Part shown: positions 1-8,045 of the stretch, piece after piece
How positions within the stretch are numbered: the first letter of the stretch is position 1
How the letters are laid out: the number at the start of each line of letters is the position of its first letter
DNA from: Lentisphaeraceae bacterium
GTDB lineage: Bacteria > Verrucomicrobiota > Kiritimatiellia > RFP12 > DVOR01
Assembly (NCBI GenBank): GCA_004555175.1
Contig: SFJE01000024.1
Location: 1 to 32,534, forward strand
Direction: 5' to 3'
DNA length: 32,534 bases
The notes under the pieces: generated by a model
What the model was told of the DNA's origin: nothing
The model's database searches: none
What the model saw: the letters and a program-made list of their open reading frames with translations, nothing else
Made by a program: the position numbers and the translations under genes

Positions 1-126
1 GCAAGAAGGCGACTTTTCTTTTTATGAGGCTTCACTGTTCGCCAATCTAACCACCTATGGATAAGATTATGGCCTGATGCGCGAAAGCGCCCCAATCCCT
101 CCAAAAAACTGGGGAACCTCCAGTAA

Positions 127-155
127 AGAGGCGGCTCGCGTTGCGGGCCGCCTTT
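127..155. other. hairpin upstream of era
   Basis: AGGCGGC (129-135) pairs with GCCGCCT (147-153), and the pairing extends by a G-T and an A-T pair. The loop is 11 nt. There is only a short T run, so it is a poor intrinsic terminator in either direction. It ends just before the putative era -10 box and may close off an upstream transcription unit or sit in the promoter. Positions 1-126 show no gene I can support. Confidence 0.4.
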
Positions 156-159
156 GGTG

Positions 160-165
160 TATACT
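160..165 (+). promoter_or_regulatory. putative -10 box of era, leaderless arrangement
   Basis: TATACT lies 7 nt before the ATG at 173. A start of transcription about 7 nt after the box would fall on or next to the initiation codon, and no Shine-Dalgarno sequence precedes the ATG. No convincing -35 hexamer is seen at 16-18 nt. Confidence 0.45.
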
Positions 166-172
166 ACCGCCT

Positions 173-1099
173 ATGGAACAGCAACAGGAAAGCACTTTGC
201 GCGCGGCGATGGTAGCCATCGTTGGGCGGACGAACTCCGGGAAGTCCACGTTGGTCAACCGCCTGGTGGGCGAGAAGGTCTCCATCGTCTCGGGGATGGA
301 GCAGACCACGCGCAACCGCATCCGCGCCATTCTCACCGAGGCGCGCGGTCAACTCGTCTTCCTCGACACCCCCGGCGCGCACAAGGCCGAGAATGAGCTC
401 GGCACGCTGATGAATAAGATGGCGCGCAGCGCTGGCGAGGGGGCCGACCTGCTGGTCGTGGTCTTTGATGGCGCTGCCCCTGTGCGCATGGAGGATGAGG
501 GGTGGATGGCGCGCGCGGCCTTCGCCACGGCGCCGACGCTCTTTGTGCTCAACAAGGCCGATGCGCCGAGCTTCGACCCCGCTCCCTTCAAGGCCGCCTG
601 GGAGCGCCTCTGCGCCGAGAAGGGCGCCACGCGCGAGGTCACTTGGCTAGAACTCTCGGCCGAGACAGGCGCCGGGTGCGAGGCGTTGCTCGCGCAGCTC
701 TTCACCTGGGCCCCGGCCGTTGAGGAGCTCCTCTTCCCCGAGGACATCGTCTCGGACTTTCCCCGCAAGCTGGCAATTGCCGACATCCTGCGCGAGAAGC
801 TCATCCGCCGCCTCTACCAGGAGGTGCCCCACGAGCTGGGCGTGCGCGTGGAGCGCATTGATGAGTTGCCCGACGGCACCTGGGAGGTCCACGCCACCAT
901 CTTGGTCAACCGCCCCTCTCAGAAGGGGATGGTGATTGGCAACAAAGGCCGCACCCTGCGCGCGATGCGCCGCGCCGCCGAGCCGGAGATTGCCGAAGCC
1001 TGGGGGTTGAGCGGCTGCCGCATTATCCCCTTTGTGCGCGTGGAGCCCAAGTGGTTCAAGAACTTCTTTATCCTCAAAGAACTCGGTTACAAGGAGTAA
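173..1099 (+). CDS. era: GTPase Era
   Basis: Ras-like GTPase that binds the 3' end of 16S rRNA and helps mature the 30S subunit; it acts in the cytoplasm at the membrane. The 308-residue product has G1 at 18-25 (GRTNSGKS), the effector-loop threonines in EQTTRNR (43-49), G3 DTPG (65-68), G4 NKAD (127-130) and a C-terminal KH domain with GNKG at 256-259. Length and domain order are those of normal Era. The open frame continues upstream to 77, but the ATG at 173 matches the family start and sits directly behind a TATACT box. The usual KPQTT of the effector loop reads GMEQTT. The sppA start follows 3 nt after the stop, so the two are probably cotranscribed. Confidence 0.95.
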   Translation: MEQQQESTLRAAMVAIVGRTNSGKSTLVNRLVGEKVSIVSGMEQTTRNRIRAILTEARGQLVFLDTPGAHKAENELGTLMNKMARSAGEGADLLVVVFDGAAPVRMEDEGWMARAAFATAPTLFVLNKADAPSFDPAPFKAAWERLCAEKGATREVTWLELSAETGAGCEALLAQLFTWAPAVEELLFPEDIVSDFPRKLAIADILREKLIRRLYQEVPHELGVRVERIDELPDGTWEVHATILVNRPSQKGMVIGNKGRTLRAMRRAAEPEIAEAWGLSGCRIIPFVRVEPKWFKNFFILKELGYKE

Positions 1100-1102
1100 G
1101 CG

Positions 1103-2191
1103 ATGGATACGCCCCCGAATGTCTACCCCGACGCACCCTTCACCCAGTCCAGTGCAGTCCCGCCCCCGCCCCTGCCACCCCAGCCGCGCCGCCGCCCCGG
1201 GTGCCTGATTGGGCTCCTCGGCGGGTGCCTCTTCTCGGCCCTCTTCGTGGTCTTCACCTTTGCCGGGCTCATCTTTGGCGGCGCCTACCTCTTCCACAAA
1301 CTGGCCAGCTCCCCGGTCGTTGAGCACCTGCGCGCGGAGTACGAATTCACCCAGGGCGACGATGAGAGCCCCAAGCAGGTCCTGCGCCTGGAACTCAATG
1401 GCGTGATTACCGGCGCGGCCCCGAGCCGCTGGTATCTGCCGCCAGATTGCGATGCCGCCGTCCTCGCCGAAATTGAGCGCGCCATCTTGGATGAGAGCAT
1501 CGACGGCCTGCTCCTGGTGGTCGATTCCCCGGGCGGCTCGGTGACGGCCAGCGACGAACTCTACTACGCCCTTGAACGCTTCAAGGCCGCCAAGGAGGGA
1601 CGCAAGGTCGTCGTTCTCGGGCGCGATATGCTCGCCTCGGGCGCCTACTACTTCGCGATGGCGGCCGACTGGATCCGCCTGCAGCCCACCGGCCTGGTCG
1701 GCTCCATCGGCGTCATCGTCCCGGGCGTGAACCTCTACGGTTTGGCCACCAAGGTCGGCCTGACCGACAACTCCATCGCCTCGGGCGCGAACAAGGACCT
1801 CGGCAACCCCCTCAAGCCCGTCAACCCCGCCCACAACGCCAAGCTCCAGAGCCTCGTCAACGGCCTGCACGCGCGCTTCATCGCCCTCGTCGCCCAAGGC
1901 CGCAAGATGGCCACCGAGACCGTCCGCCCCCTCGCCGACGGCAGCATCTACCTGGCCCAAGACGCCGTCAACCTGCGCCTTATCGATGACGCGGGCTACG
2001 AGCAGACCCTCCCGGCCATCTTCGCCAAGCTCTTCGAGTGCGCCGAGGAGGAGGTGGCCATCTTCCGCCCGGCCGAGCAAAAGCCCGGCCTGCGCGCCTT
2101 CCTCTCCGAGTTCCCCGGCGCCCTCGGCCGCGGCATCGCCGCCCCGCTCCTCGATGCCCCCGCCGCCCGTCCGGTCCTCCTCTACCGCTAA
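1103..2191 (+). CDS. sppA: signal peptide peptidase SppA-type S49 serine protease
   Basis: Membrane-anchored Ser/Lys protease that degrades cleaved signal peptides or membrane peptides. The 362-residue protein has a proline-rich cytosolic N-terminus (1-33), one membrane segment (about 34-66) and a single S49 domain. Motifs are DSPGGSV, the nucleophile Ser179 in ASGAYYFA, VGSIGVI, and Lys231 in SGANKD. The 52-residue Ser-to-Lys spacing equals that of the Bacillus subtilis Ser147-Lys199 dyad, so this is the short, single-domain type rather than the tandem E. coli type. AAGGAG lies within the last codons of era, 6 nt before the ATG. The tlyA start codon follows the stop with one base between. 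Confidence 0.9.
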   Translation: MDTPPNVYPDAPFTQSSAVPPPPLPPQPRRRPGCLIGLLGGCLFSALFVVFTFAGLIFGGAYLFHKLASSPVVEHLRAEYEFTQGDDESPKQVLRLELNGVITGAAPSRWYLPPDCDAAVLAEIERAILDESIDGLLLVVDSPGGSVTASDELYYALERFKAAKEGRKVVVLGRDMLASGAYYFAMAADWIRLQPTGLVGSIGVIVPGVNLYGLATKVGLTDNSIASGANKDLGNPLKPVNPAHNAKLQSLVNGLHARFIALVAQGRKMATETVRPLADGSIYLAQDAVNLRLIDDAGYEQTLPAIFAKLFECAEEEVAIFRPAEQKPGLRAFLSEFPGALGRGIAAPLLDAPAARPVLLYR

Positions 2192-2192
2192 G

Positions 2193-2924
2193 ATGAAGCA
2201 GCGCCTCGACCAAGCCCTGGTGCAGCGCGGCCTTGTGGAGTCGCGCGAACTCGCCCAGCGCCTCATCCTCGCCGGTGAAGTCTTCATCAATGGCCAAAAG
2301 GCCCAAAAGGCCAGCCAGTCCGTCCCCGACGAAGCCGAGCTCACCCTCGCGGCCAAGCCCCGCTTCGTCTCGCGCGGCGGCGAGAAGCTTGAAGGCGCCT
2401 TCGCCTGCTTCCCGCTCGATGTCACCGGCCGCTGTTGCCTGGATGTAGGCGCCTCCACCGGCGGCTTCACCGATTGCCTCCTCCAACACGGCGCCCGCCG
2501 CGTCCTCGCCCTCGATGTTGGCACCAACCAGCTTCACTACCGTCTGCGCACCGACCCGCGCGTCTGGAGCAAGGAACAATTCAACTGCCGCTATCTCACC
2601 CCGGCCGACCTCCCCGAGCAGCCCACCTTCGCCGTCACCGACGTCTCCTTCATCTCCCTCAAGCTCATCCTGCCGCCGATGGCCGCCTGCCTCGCCCCCG
2701 GCAGCCAGATGATCTCCCTCATCAAGCCCCAGTTCGAGGCCGGGCGCAAAGAGGTTCCCCACGGGGTGGTGCGCAGCGACGAGGTCCGCGAGCGCGTAGT
2801 CCAGGAGATCCGCGCCTTTGGCACGGGCGAACTTGGCCTCACCTGGCTCGGGTGCGAGCGCTCCCCCCTCCTCGGCCCGGAGGGCAATGTGGAGTTCCTC
2901 GCTTGGTGGCGTGTTCGCGATTAG
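2193..2924 (+). CDS. tlyA: TlyA family rRNA 2'-O-methyltransferase
   Basis: Predicted SAM-dependent methyltransferase that 2'-O-methylates cytidines in 16S/23S rRNA; the family is also annotated as hemolysin A. An N-terminal S4 RNA-binding domain (about 2-60) precedes the FtsJ-like fold with the SAM motif DVGASTGGF (84-92). Lys65, Asp150, Lys178 and Glu234 are placed with the same spacing as the K-D-K-E catalytic tetrad of Mycobacterium TlyA (69/154/182/238). The frame is open further upstream inside sppA, but the S4 domain begins at this ATG, so 2193 is chosen. The 243-residue length is slightly short for the family. It is the last gene of the era-sppA-tlyA unit and converges on the GH20 gene with a 24-nt gap. 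Confidence 0.92.
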   Translation: MKQRLDQALVQRGLVESRELAQRLILAGEVFINGQKAQKASQSVPDEAELTLAAKPRFVSRGGEKLEGAFACFPLDVTGRCCLDVGASTGGFTDCLLQHGARRVLALDVGTNQLHYRLRTDPRVWSKEQFNCRYLTPADLPEQPTFAVTDVSFISLKLILPPMAACLAPGSQMISLIKPQFEAGRKEVPHGVVRSDEVRERVVQEIRAFGTGELGLTWLGCERSPLLGPEGNVEFLAWWRVRD

Positions 2925-2948
2925 GTGATCGCGGCGAACTGATCAGGC

Positions 2949-4778
2949 TTACTTTTGCGCTGCCGCCGGGGGCTCGAAGGTAAGCCCCTTGGCCTCGGGG
3001 AAGAAGCAGGTGGCGCTCCACTTCCAGCCCTTGCGGGGGAGTTTGAGCAGGAGCTCGTTGCGGCCCTTGCGCAGGGTGACGCGCAGAGGCGCGCGAACGG
3101 TCCAGATTTCATCGACCAGGGGTTTCTCGCGGGAGTCTCCGCCGGAGATGCCCGGCTGGCGCCAGGTGGGCGGCGGGACGGGCTTGCCATTGAGCAGGAG
3201 CTGCGCGCCCTTGGCATTCCACTGCCCCTTGACAAGCCCGGCATCGCGAGAGCGGCCATCGCTGCGCGAGTAGTTCATAAAGTCGGCAATCAGGTCAACG
3301 GTCTGCTCGCGGTCGCTATTGACCACGGTGCCGAACCAGACGCAGCCGCTCTTGCCATTGGTGAGGTTGGTCTGCGAGAAGAAGAAGTGCTGGGGATAGA
3401 GCGTGCCCTGGGCGATGATACGCTCGCCCCACGGGAGCTCGGCGAAGGGGAGCTCGGCGGCGGTTTCGGCCATGCGCCAGCGCATCTGGGTCTGCGGCCA
3501 ATAGGGGAAGGGCTTGCCCTTGAAGAGGGGCTTGTGGGCCAGGAGGCGGCGCTCAAGCTCGGCGGGGAGGGCGAAGTCTGCCTCGCGCGGGTCGGGGAGA
3601 TTGGCGTAGTAGCGCATCACGTCGCGCTCGCGGCCATTCCAGAAGTTGTCGCTATAGAGGACCATGGCGGGATAGACCGGGTTCATCGTGAGGATGTCCT
3701 CAGGCTTGGCCACGGCATCGTCGTGCCAGACCGCGAAAATGGCACCGAGGTGGTTCTCCGTGGGGCCGGTGAGGCAGGGCTTGAGGAAGGCGGCCGGCGC
3801 GAGGAGTTCGAGGGGGTCGACGTGGTTGATGTAGTAGCTACTCTGCGAATCGAAGTAGGGTTCGTTGTTCGGACGGCGGACCTGCCGGCCCATCCAATAC
3901 TGCCGAATGAGCGGCTTCTCGAGGCCGGGCGGATTCTGCCCCGGTCCCCACGCCACCACCTTAAAGCCCTTCGCTTCCAACTGCTTCACCCAGCCGGTCA
4001 GCCACTCCCCGGGCACACGCTCGTGGGGCTTGACCTCGTCCGAGCCGATATGGATAAAGGGCGTCACCTCGGGGTCGAGCAACTCGGTGAGCTCATCAAA
4101 GAGATTGGTAATAATCTCGCGCACCTGCGGCTCATCCATCCGCTTGAGCCCGAAGGCGCGGCGGAAGCACGCAGTGTGCCCGGGGACATCGAGCTCGGGC
4201 AGCACCGTAATGCCCAGAGCCTTGGCGTAGGCAATCAACTCCTTGAACTCGGCCTGCGTGTAGAAGCGGTCGGTGCGGTCAAGATTTTCGGGGCGCGAGA
4301 GCTGCGGGTAGCGCTTGGACTGTAGCCGCCAGCCGTGGTTATCGGTGATATGCCACTGGAAGAGGTTCAGCTTGTAATCGGCCATCACGCACAACTGCTC
4401 CTTGAGCAAGCCAATCGGCTGCCAGTTGCGCCCCGTATCGTGCAACATTCCACGCCACGGCAAGGTCGGCCAGTCGCGAATGGTGCCGCAGGGGAGCCGA
4501 CCCTTGCTCAACTTCTCCAGCTGCCGGAGTGTGGCCTTGGCATTCCCCTCATGGCCCGCCCAACGCGCGCCAGTCTGCGAGACTGTTAGAATGTACCCCT
4601 CCTTACCCAACGCCGCCAGCTCCTCGGCCGTCACCTCCATCTGGCTCACCCCCGCCTCGTGATAGCGCCAACTCCCCGCCGCCGGCACCACCTCCTTCGG
4701 CCGCGGCATCAGCTCTTCCAACGCCCCCGCAAACAACACCGCAGGCACCGCCAACAACAAGGCAACGAAACGCTTCAT
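2949..4778 (-). CDS. secreted GH20 beta-N-acetylhexosaminidase
   Basis: Glycoside hydrolase family 20 enzyme that removes terminal GlcNAc/GalNAc from glycans by substrate-assisted catalysis. The 609-residue product has a signal peptide (1-about 18, MKRFVALLLAVPAVLFAG), a small alpha/beta N-terminal domain, and a TIM barrel with WRGMLHDTGR and WHITDNHGWR. The catalytic Asp247-Glu248 pair lies in HIGSDEV. A C-terminal region of about 200 residues looks like a beta-rich accessory domain. Two adjacent ATGs compete: GGAGG at 4784-4788 is 5 nt from the ATG at 4778 and only 2 nt from that at 4781, so 4778 is preferred. Export suggests host- or mucin-derived glycan use, which is inference. Confidence 0.9.
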   Translation of the reverse strand: MKRFVALLLAVPAVLFAGALEELMPRPKEVVPAAGSWRYHEAGVSQMEVTAEELAALGKEGYILTVSQTGARWAGHEGNAKATLRQLEKLSKGRLPCGTIRDWPTLPWRGMLHDTGRNWQPIGLLKEQLCVMADYKLNLFQWHITDNHGWRLQSKRYPQLSRPENLDRTDRFYTQAEFKELIAYAKALGITVLPELDVPGHTACFRRAFGLKRMDEPQVREIITNLFDELTELLDPEVTPFIHIGSDEVKPHERVPGEWLTGWVKQLEAKGFKVVAWGPGQNPPGLEKPLIRQYWMGRQVRRPNNEPYFDSQSSYYINHVDPLELLAPAAFLKPCLTGPTENHLGAIFAVWHDDAVAKPEDILTMNPVYPAMVLYSDNFWNGRERDVMRYYANLPDPREADFALPAELERRLLAHKPLFKGKPFPYWPQTQMRWRMAETAAELPFAELPWGERIIAQGTLYPQHFFFSQTNLTNGKSGCVWFGTVVNSDREQTVDLIADFMNYSRSDGRSRDAGLVKGQWNAKGAQLLLNGKPVPPPTWRQPGISGGDSREKPLVDEIWTVRAPLRVTLRKGRNELLLKLPRKGWKWSATCFFPEAKGLTFEPPAAAQK

Positions 4779-4804
4779 CATAACCTCCAAGTTAAACCAC
4801 TTGC

Positions 4805-4810
4805 ACTATA
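4805..4810 (-). promoter_or_regulatory. putative extended -10 box of the GH20 gene
   Basis: On the minus strand TATAGT is preceded by TGT, an extended -10. It lies about 26 nt before the ATG at 4778, leaving room for a short leader with GGAGG. This contrasts with the leaderless arrangement of other genes in the window. Confidence 0.4.
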
Positions 4811-4862
4811 ACACACCCGCCCCCGCCGGGCAAATGAGATCTGCCGCAGAGAAGGTGCGCTA

Positions 4863-4908
4863 GGCCGGATCATCCGGAGATTCCGGAGGCGGCCCGCCAA
4901 TGGGGGGC
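4863..4908. repeat. dispersed intergenic repeat, copy 1
   Basis: A 46-bp segment starting GGCCGGATCATCCGG and ending GCCAATGGGGGGC recurs at 18223-18277. The second copy has one extra 9-bp unit (GATTCCGGA) and one other small change. The segment contains short inverted repeats (CCGGA TCA TCCGG). It lies between argH and the GH20 gene and codes for nothing evident. Confidence 0.75.
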
Positions 4909-4927
4909 GGGGGGCAAGGCCCCCCGC
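4907..4927. terminator. strong GC hairpin downstream of argH
   Basis: A perfect 9-bp stem (GCGGGGGGC with GCCCCCCGC) closes a 3-nt AAG loop, 22 nt beyond the argH stop codon. It overlaps the end of the dispersed repeat. There is no T tract on either strand, so it may act as a transcription-stopping or mRNA-3'-protecting hairpin rather than a classical intrinsic terminator. Confidence 0.45.
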
Positions 4928-4948
4928 GTGAGCGCGCGCCCCGGGGGC

Positions 4949-6328
4949 TTAGGCGATGGGCTGGAGGAGCGCGGCGAAGGCGGCGTTAACCTTGGCTTGC
5001 GCCTGGGTGGCTTCGGCGCGGAGCGCGTCAGCGCGGGCGCGGAGGAAGGCGAGGTCGAGGCCATTGGTGCCGCCGAGGTGGGTCTTCTGGGCGATGACGG
5101 CATCGGGGTCCATGCCGCGAAGGTCCTCGAGGTGATCGCGGACCTGGTGGTAGGCATCGCGGAAGGGCATGCCCGAGGCGACGAGCTCGAGGGCGCGGTC
5201 GGTGGCGAAGACGCCGGGCTCGGCGAAGGCGGCGCGGCAGGCATCGGGGTTGACGGTGAGGTTCTGGGCCATCAGGCGCATAATGCGCAGGGAGGTGCGA
5301 GTGATTCGCAGGCCCTCCATGTAGAGCTCCTTGGTGTCCTGGAGGTCGCGGTTGTAGCCGCCGGGCATAGCCTTGAGGATGGTGGCAGCGGCGGTGGCTT
5401 GGCCGACGAGGAGGGCGGCCTTGGCGCGGATGAGCTCGAGGACGTCGGGATTATACTTCTGGGGCATAATCGACGAGCCGGTGCAGAGGTCGCGCGGGAG
5501 GGTGAAGTAGCGGAACTCAGGCATCGAGAAGAGGATGAGGTCCTCGGCCAGACGCGAAAGGGAGAGCATCACCTGCGAGCAGGCGGAGAGGAGGACCGCC
5601 TCGTCCTTGCCGCGGGCGCAGGAGGCGTAGAAGACGTTGTGATGGGGGCGGTCGAAGGCCAAGAGGTCGGAAGTCAGCTGGCGGTCGATGGGCAGGGGAA
5701 CGCCGTAGCCGGCGGCCGAGCCGAGGGGGCAGAGGTTGTTGACCTTGGCGGCGGCTTGGAGGAGGTAGTCATCGTCGAGGAGCATCTCGGCGTAGGCGCT
5801 AGCCCACATCGCGACCGAGGAAGGCATCGCGGGCTGGAGGTGGGTGCGGCCGACGAGGGGGACGCGCGGGTGCTTCTGGGCGAGGGCAAGGAGGTCGGCG
5901 GCAAGGTCGGCGAGCTCGGTGCGCAAGGCGTTGAGCTCGTTGCGGATGTGCAGGCGGATATCGACGGCCACCTGGTCGTTGCGCGAGCGGCAGGTGTGGA
6001 CCTTCTTGCCGAGGTCGCCCAGGCGCTCGGTGAGGCGACGCTCGACGGCGAGGTGGACATCCTGGTCGGCGGCGGTGATGGTGAAGTCGCCGCGGCGGGC
6101 CTCGTCAATGATGTCGGCGAGGGCGGCGACGACGGCGTTGCGCTGCTCGGGGGTAAAGAGGGTGGGCTGGAAGGCCATCCGAGTGAGCATTGTCACGTGG
6201 GCGGCGGTGCCCAGGCAATCAACCTCGGCCAGAGCGAGGTCGAGGACGGGATCCTTGCCCTCGGTGAAGGCGAGGACATCGGGGTTAATCTTGCCAACGG
6301 TGGTGGCGGTATCGGCGGGCTTACTCAT
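4949..6328 (-). CDS. argH: argininosuccinate lyase
   Basis: Last step of arginine synthesis: argininosuccinate to arginine plus fumarate. The 459-residue protein has family motifs HTCRSRND, GRTHLQPA and the mobile catalytic loop GSSIMPQKYNPDV. The N-terminus lacks the usual WGGRF motif and instead resembles ASLs beginning with a FT.GKD...DLALAE segment, so it belongs to a divergent subgroup. The loop has Tyr where Lys or Arg is common after PQK. The start at 6328 has AAGGAA upstream and overlaps the preceding gene by 8 nt in ATGAGTAA. It is the last gene of the 11.4-4.9 kb operon and is separated from argJBD. Confidence 0.93.
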   Translation of the reverse strand: MSKPADTATTVGKINPDVLAFTEGKDPVLDLALAEVDCLGTAAHVTMLTRMAFQPTLFTPEQRNAVVAALADIIDEARRGDFTITAADQDVHLAVERRLTERLGDLGKKVHTCRSRNDQVAVDIRLHIRNELNALRTELADLAADLLALAQKHPRVPLVGRTHLQPAMPSSVAMWASAYAEMLLDDDYLLQAAAKVNNLCPLGSAAGYGVPLPIDRQLTSDLLAFDRPHHNVFYASCARGKDEAVLLSACSQVMLSLSRLAEDLILFSMPEFRYFTLPRDLCTGSSIMPQKYNPDVLELIRAKAALLVGQATAAATILKAMPGGYNRDLQDTKELYMEGLRITRTSLRIMRLMAQNLTVNPDACRAAFAEPGVFATDRALELVASGMPFRDAYHQVRDHLEDLRGMDPDAVIAQKTHLGGTNGLDLAFLRARADALRAEATQAQAKVNAAFAALLQPIA

Positions 6329-7514
6329 TGAATCGGCTTCCTTTCGGGTCGATGGCTTGCGGGGTCTGCTGGAGAATGGGCTCGCGCTGCAGGTGTGCGG
6401 CGAGGACGCCGGCCGCTTCGTCAGCCTCGGACCAGAGGGCGGCGGCGCGGAAGGCATCGCCCACCACGGCGGCGGCGCAGGCGCGCAGGTAAAGTTCGGT
6501 GAGGTCGCAGAAGGGCTGGGGCTTGCCGACGGCCTCGCGCGAGAGGCGATCGGAGAGGGCGCGGGCGGCTTCCGGAGTGTCGGGGCAGGCCAACGAGGCA
6601 CGCCAACGGGCGAACTGCGAGCGGGTGACCACGCCGGGCAGAAGGACGGCACGCTCGCGCTCATCGAGCCAGGCCTCCCAGGCAGTGGCGGCATCGAGGG
6701 GCAAAAGCGCCTCGGCCGTCCAGGGAGTGGTGAGGAGGGCCTCCAGACGGCGGACGCGGTCGCGGCGGGTGGCGGCGAGGGCGCGCTCGGTCTCGGCCGG
6801 GGTCTCGCCCTCGCGGGGGGTGTAGGGCTGCGTGCCGAGGGTGAGGAGCCAGCGGGCGAAGCAGGTGGCAACGGCCGGATCCGGGGCTGGAGCGCCTGGG
6901 GCGAGGAGGGCTTCGGGGGTGGGCAGCGTGCCGGCTTCGCGCAGGGCGAAGGCGCGCTCGTAGGCCTCGGCGAGGGCGAGGTTGCCCTTGGAGGCATCGA
7001 CCGCGCCTTGGAGGAACCACGGCGGCCAAGTGAGGGCGGTGTAGGTGCCGGCGAGGGCGCGGGTGCGTTCGCGCAACAACGCCTCGATGATGGCCGTGCG
7101 CAGGAGCTCGAGGTCGACGGTGTCGGGGTTCGGCACGCGGATGATGAGCTGGGAGAAGGATTGGTCGCGCAGGGTGAAGCGATCTTTGACGAGGGTGGAG
7201 ACGGCGTTGGTCTCGCTGCCCAGGACGATGGAGAGGGGGCTCTCGGCCGAACCGAGGGTGAGGAAGTCGGCCTCGAAGTGCTGCTTGACGGTTTCGGCGA
7301 AGCGTAGGACCGGGGCGCGCATCGGCGCGCGGTCATTGGTCTGGCAGCCGACGTAGAGTGTGCCATCGGCCGACTGCATGGGCGCGGGGACGGCAAACGT
7401 CGTGGCGGCAAGTGCCACGACGAGGAAAAGAGTCGACAGATGAGAGATGACGGATGAGAGATGACGGATGACAGCACGCGTACCGCGACGAAGAGTGTTA
7501 TGGTCTTCTGTCAT
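6321..7514 (-). CDS. secreted hypothetical protein
   Basis: Unrecognised protein of about 397 residues. A positively charged stretch is followed by a hydrophobic signal-peptide core (LFLVVALAATTFAVPA), then an Ala/Leu/Arg-rich, mostly helical body with no membrane segment. The N-terminal codons run through a 7-bp-repeat element (7435-7476), which encodes part of RHLSSVISHLS, so this end is probably recent. The ATG at 7514 is chosen because GGAAG lies 4 nt upstream. Other in-frame ATGs are at 7535 and 7556, the latter overlapping the dCMP deaminase stop as ATGA. It sits between the dCMP deaminase gene and argH in one operon. No function is proposed. Confidence 0.7.
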   Translation of the reverse strand: MTEDHNTLRRGTRAVIRHLSSVISHLSTLFLVVALAATTFAVPAPMQSADGTLYVGCQTNDRAPMRAPVLRFAETVKQHFEADFLTLGSAESPLSIVLGSETNAVSTLVKDRFTLRDQSFSQLIIRVPNPDTVDLELLRTAIIEALLRERTRALAGTYTALTWPPWFLQGAVDASKGNLALAEAYERAFALREAGTLPTPEALLAPGAPAPDPAVATCFARWLLTLGTQPYTPREGETPAETERALAATRRDRVRRLEALLTTPWTAEALLPLDAATAWEAWLDERERAVLLPGVVTRSQFARWRASLACPDTPEAARALSDRLSREAVGKPQPFCDLTELYLRACAAAVVGDAFRAAALWSEADEAAGVLAAHLQREPILQQTPQAIDPKGSRFNE

Positions 7515-7541
7515 CTGTCTTCCGTCCTCTGTCATCGCGAG
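7435..7541. repeat. heptad inverted-array element A
   Basis: Six 7-bp units of the form GA(C/G)(A/G)GAT run from 7435 to 7476, the last degenerate. Four units of the complementary family (TCTGTCA, TCTGTCT, TCCGTCC, TCTGTCA) run from 7507 to 7534. The two arrays are inverted around a 30-bp centre. The following bases to 7556 (GCGAGCGTAGCGAGCC) recur inverted at 27268-27283. The element covers the 5' end of the secreted hypothetical gene and reaches the dCMP deaminase stop. Confidence 0.85.
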
Positions 7542-7552
7542 CGTAGCGAGCC

Positions 7553-8023
7553 TCATACTTGCCCATCGAAGCGGCGGCACACCACGCCGGCATCGGCGAG
7601 GAGTTTGCGGGTCTGCTCATCGAAGGCGTATTCGCCGGTGTAGACAACCTCGCGAATACCGGCGTTGATGATCATCTTGGCGCAGGTGAGGCAGGGGGTG
7701 AGGGTGACGTAGATGGTCGCGCCCGCGAGGCGGATGCCATAGTAGGCGGCCTGGCAGATGGCGTTCTGCTCGGCGTGGACGCAGAGGCACTCTTCTAGGG
7801 AGGTGCCACTCTTGGCGTGACCCGAGCAGCGGGGGCAGCCGCCATCGAAGCAGTTGCGGATGCCGCGCGGGGTGCCGTTGTAGCCGGTGGAGATGATGCG
7901 GTGCTCGGAGACGATGACGGCGGCGACCTTGCGGCGCGAGCAGTTGGCGCGCTCGGCAACGACGCGGGCGATGGACATAAAGTAGGTGTCCCAATCGGGG
8001 CGAGTATCAGGCGTTTCGGACAT
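7553..8023 (-). CDS. dCMP deaminase (ComEB type)
   Basis: Zinc-dependent deaminase converting dCMP to dUMP to supply thymidylate synthase. The 156-residue product carries the zinc-site motifs HAEQNAI (His ligand and catalytic Glu) and PCLTCAK (two Cys ligands), with the extra Cys/His-rich loop (CFDGGCPRCSGH) seen in ComEB/dCMP deaminases. The ATG at 8023 has AAGGAA about 7 nt upstream. The gene starts 22 nt after the ABC transporter stop, and its TGA is embedded in the edge of the heptad element. Alternatives within the cytidine deaminase superfamily are unlikely given the overall layout. Confidence 0.9.
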   Translation of the reverse strand: MSETPDTRPDWDTYFMSIARVVAERANCSRRKVAAVIVSEHRIISTGYNGTPRGIRNCFDGGCPRCSGHAKSGTSLEECLCVHAEQNAICQAAYYGIRLAGATIYVTLTPCLTCAKMIINAGIREVVYTGEYAFDEQTRKLLADAGVVCRRFDGQV

Positions 8024-8045
8024 GGCGGCGTTCCTTGTCGTTCAC

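Noticed and set aside
3..50. Tail of an upstream gene at the window start
   Set aside because: Only 15 codons to a stop, no motif; cannot be supported.
4928..6331. Long plus-strand open frame opposite argH
   Set aside because: Glu/Gly/Val-rich translation without motifs; a shadow of a GC-rich gene whose opposite strand lacks stops.
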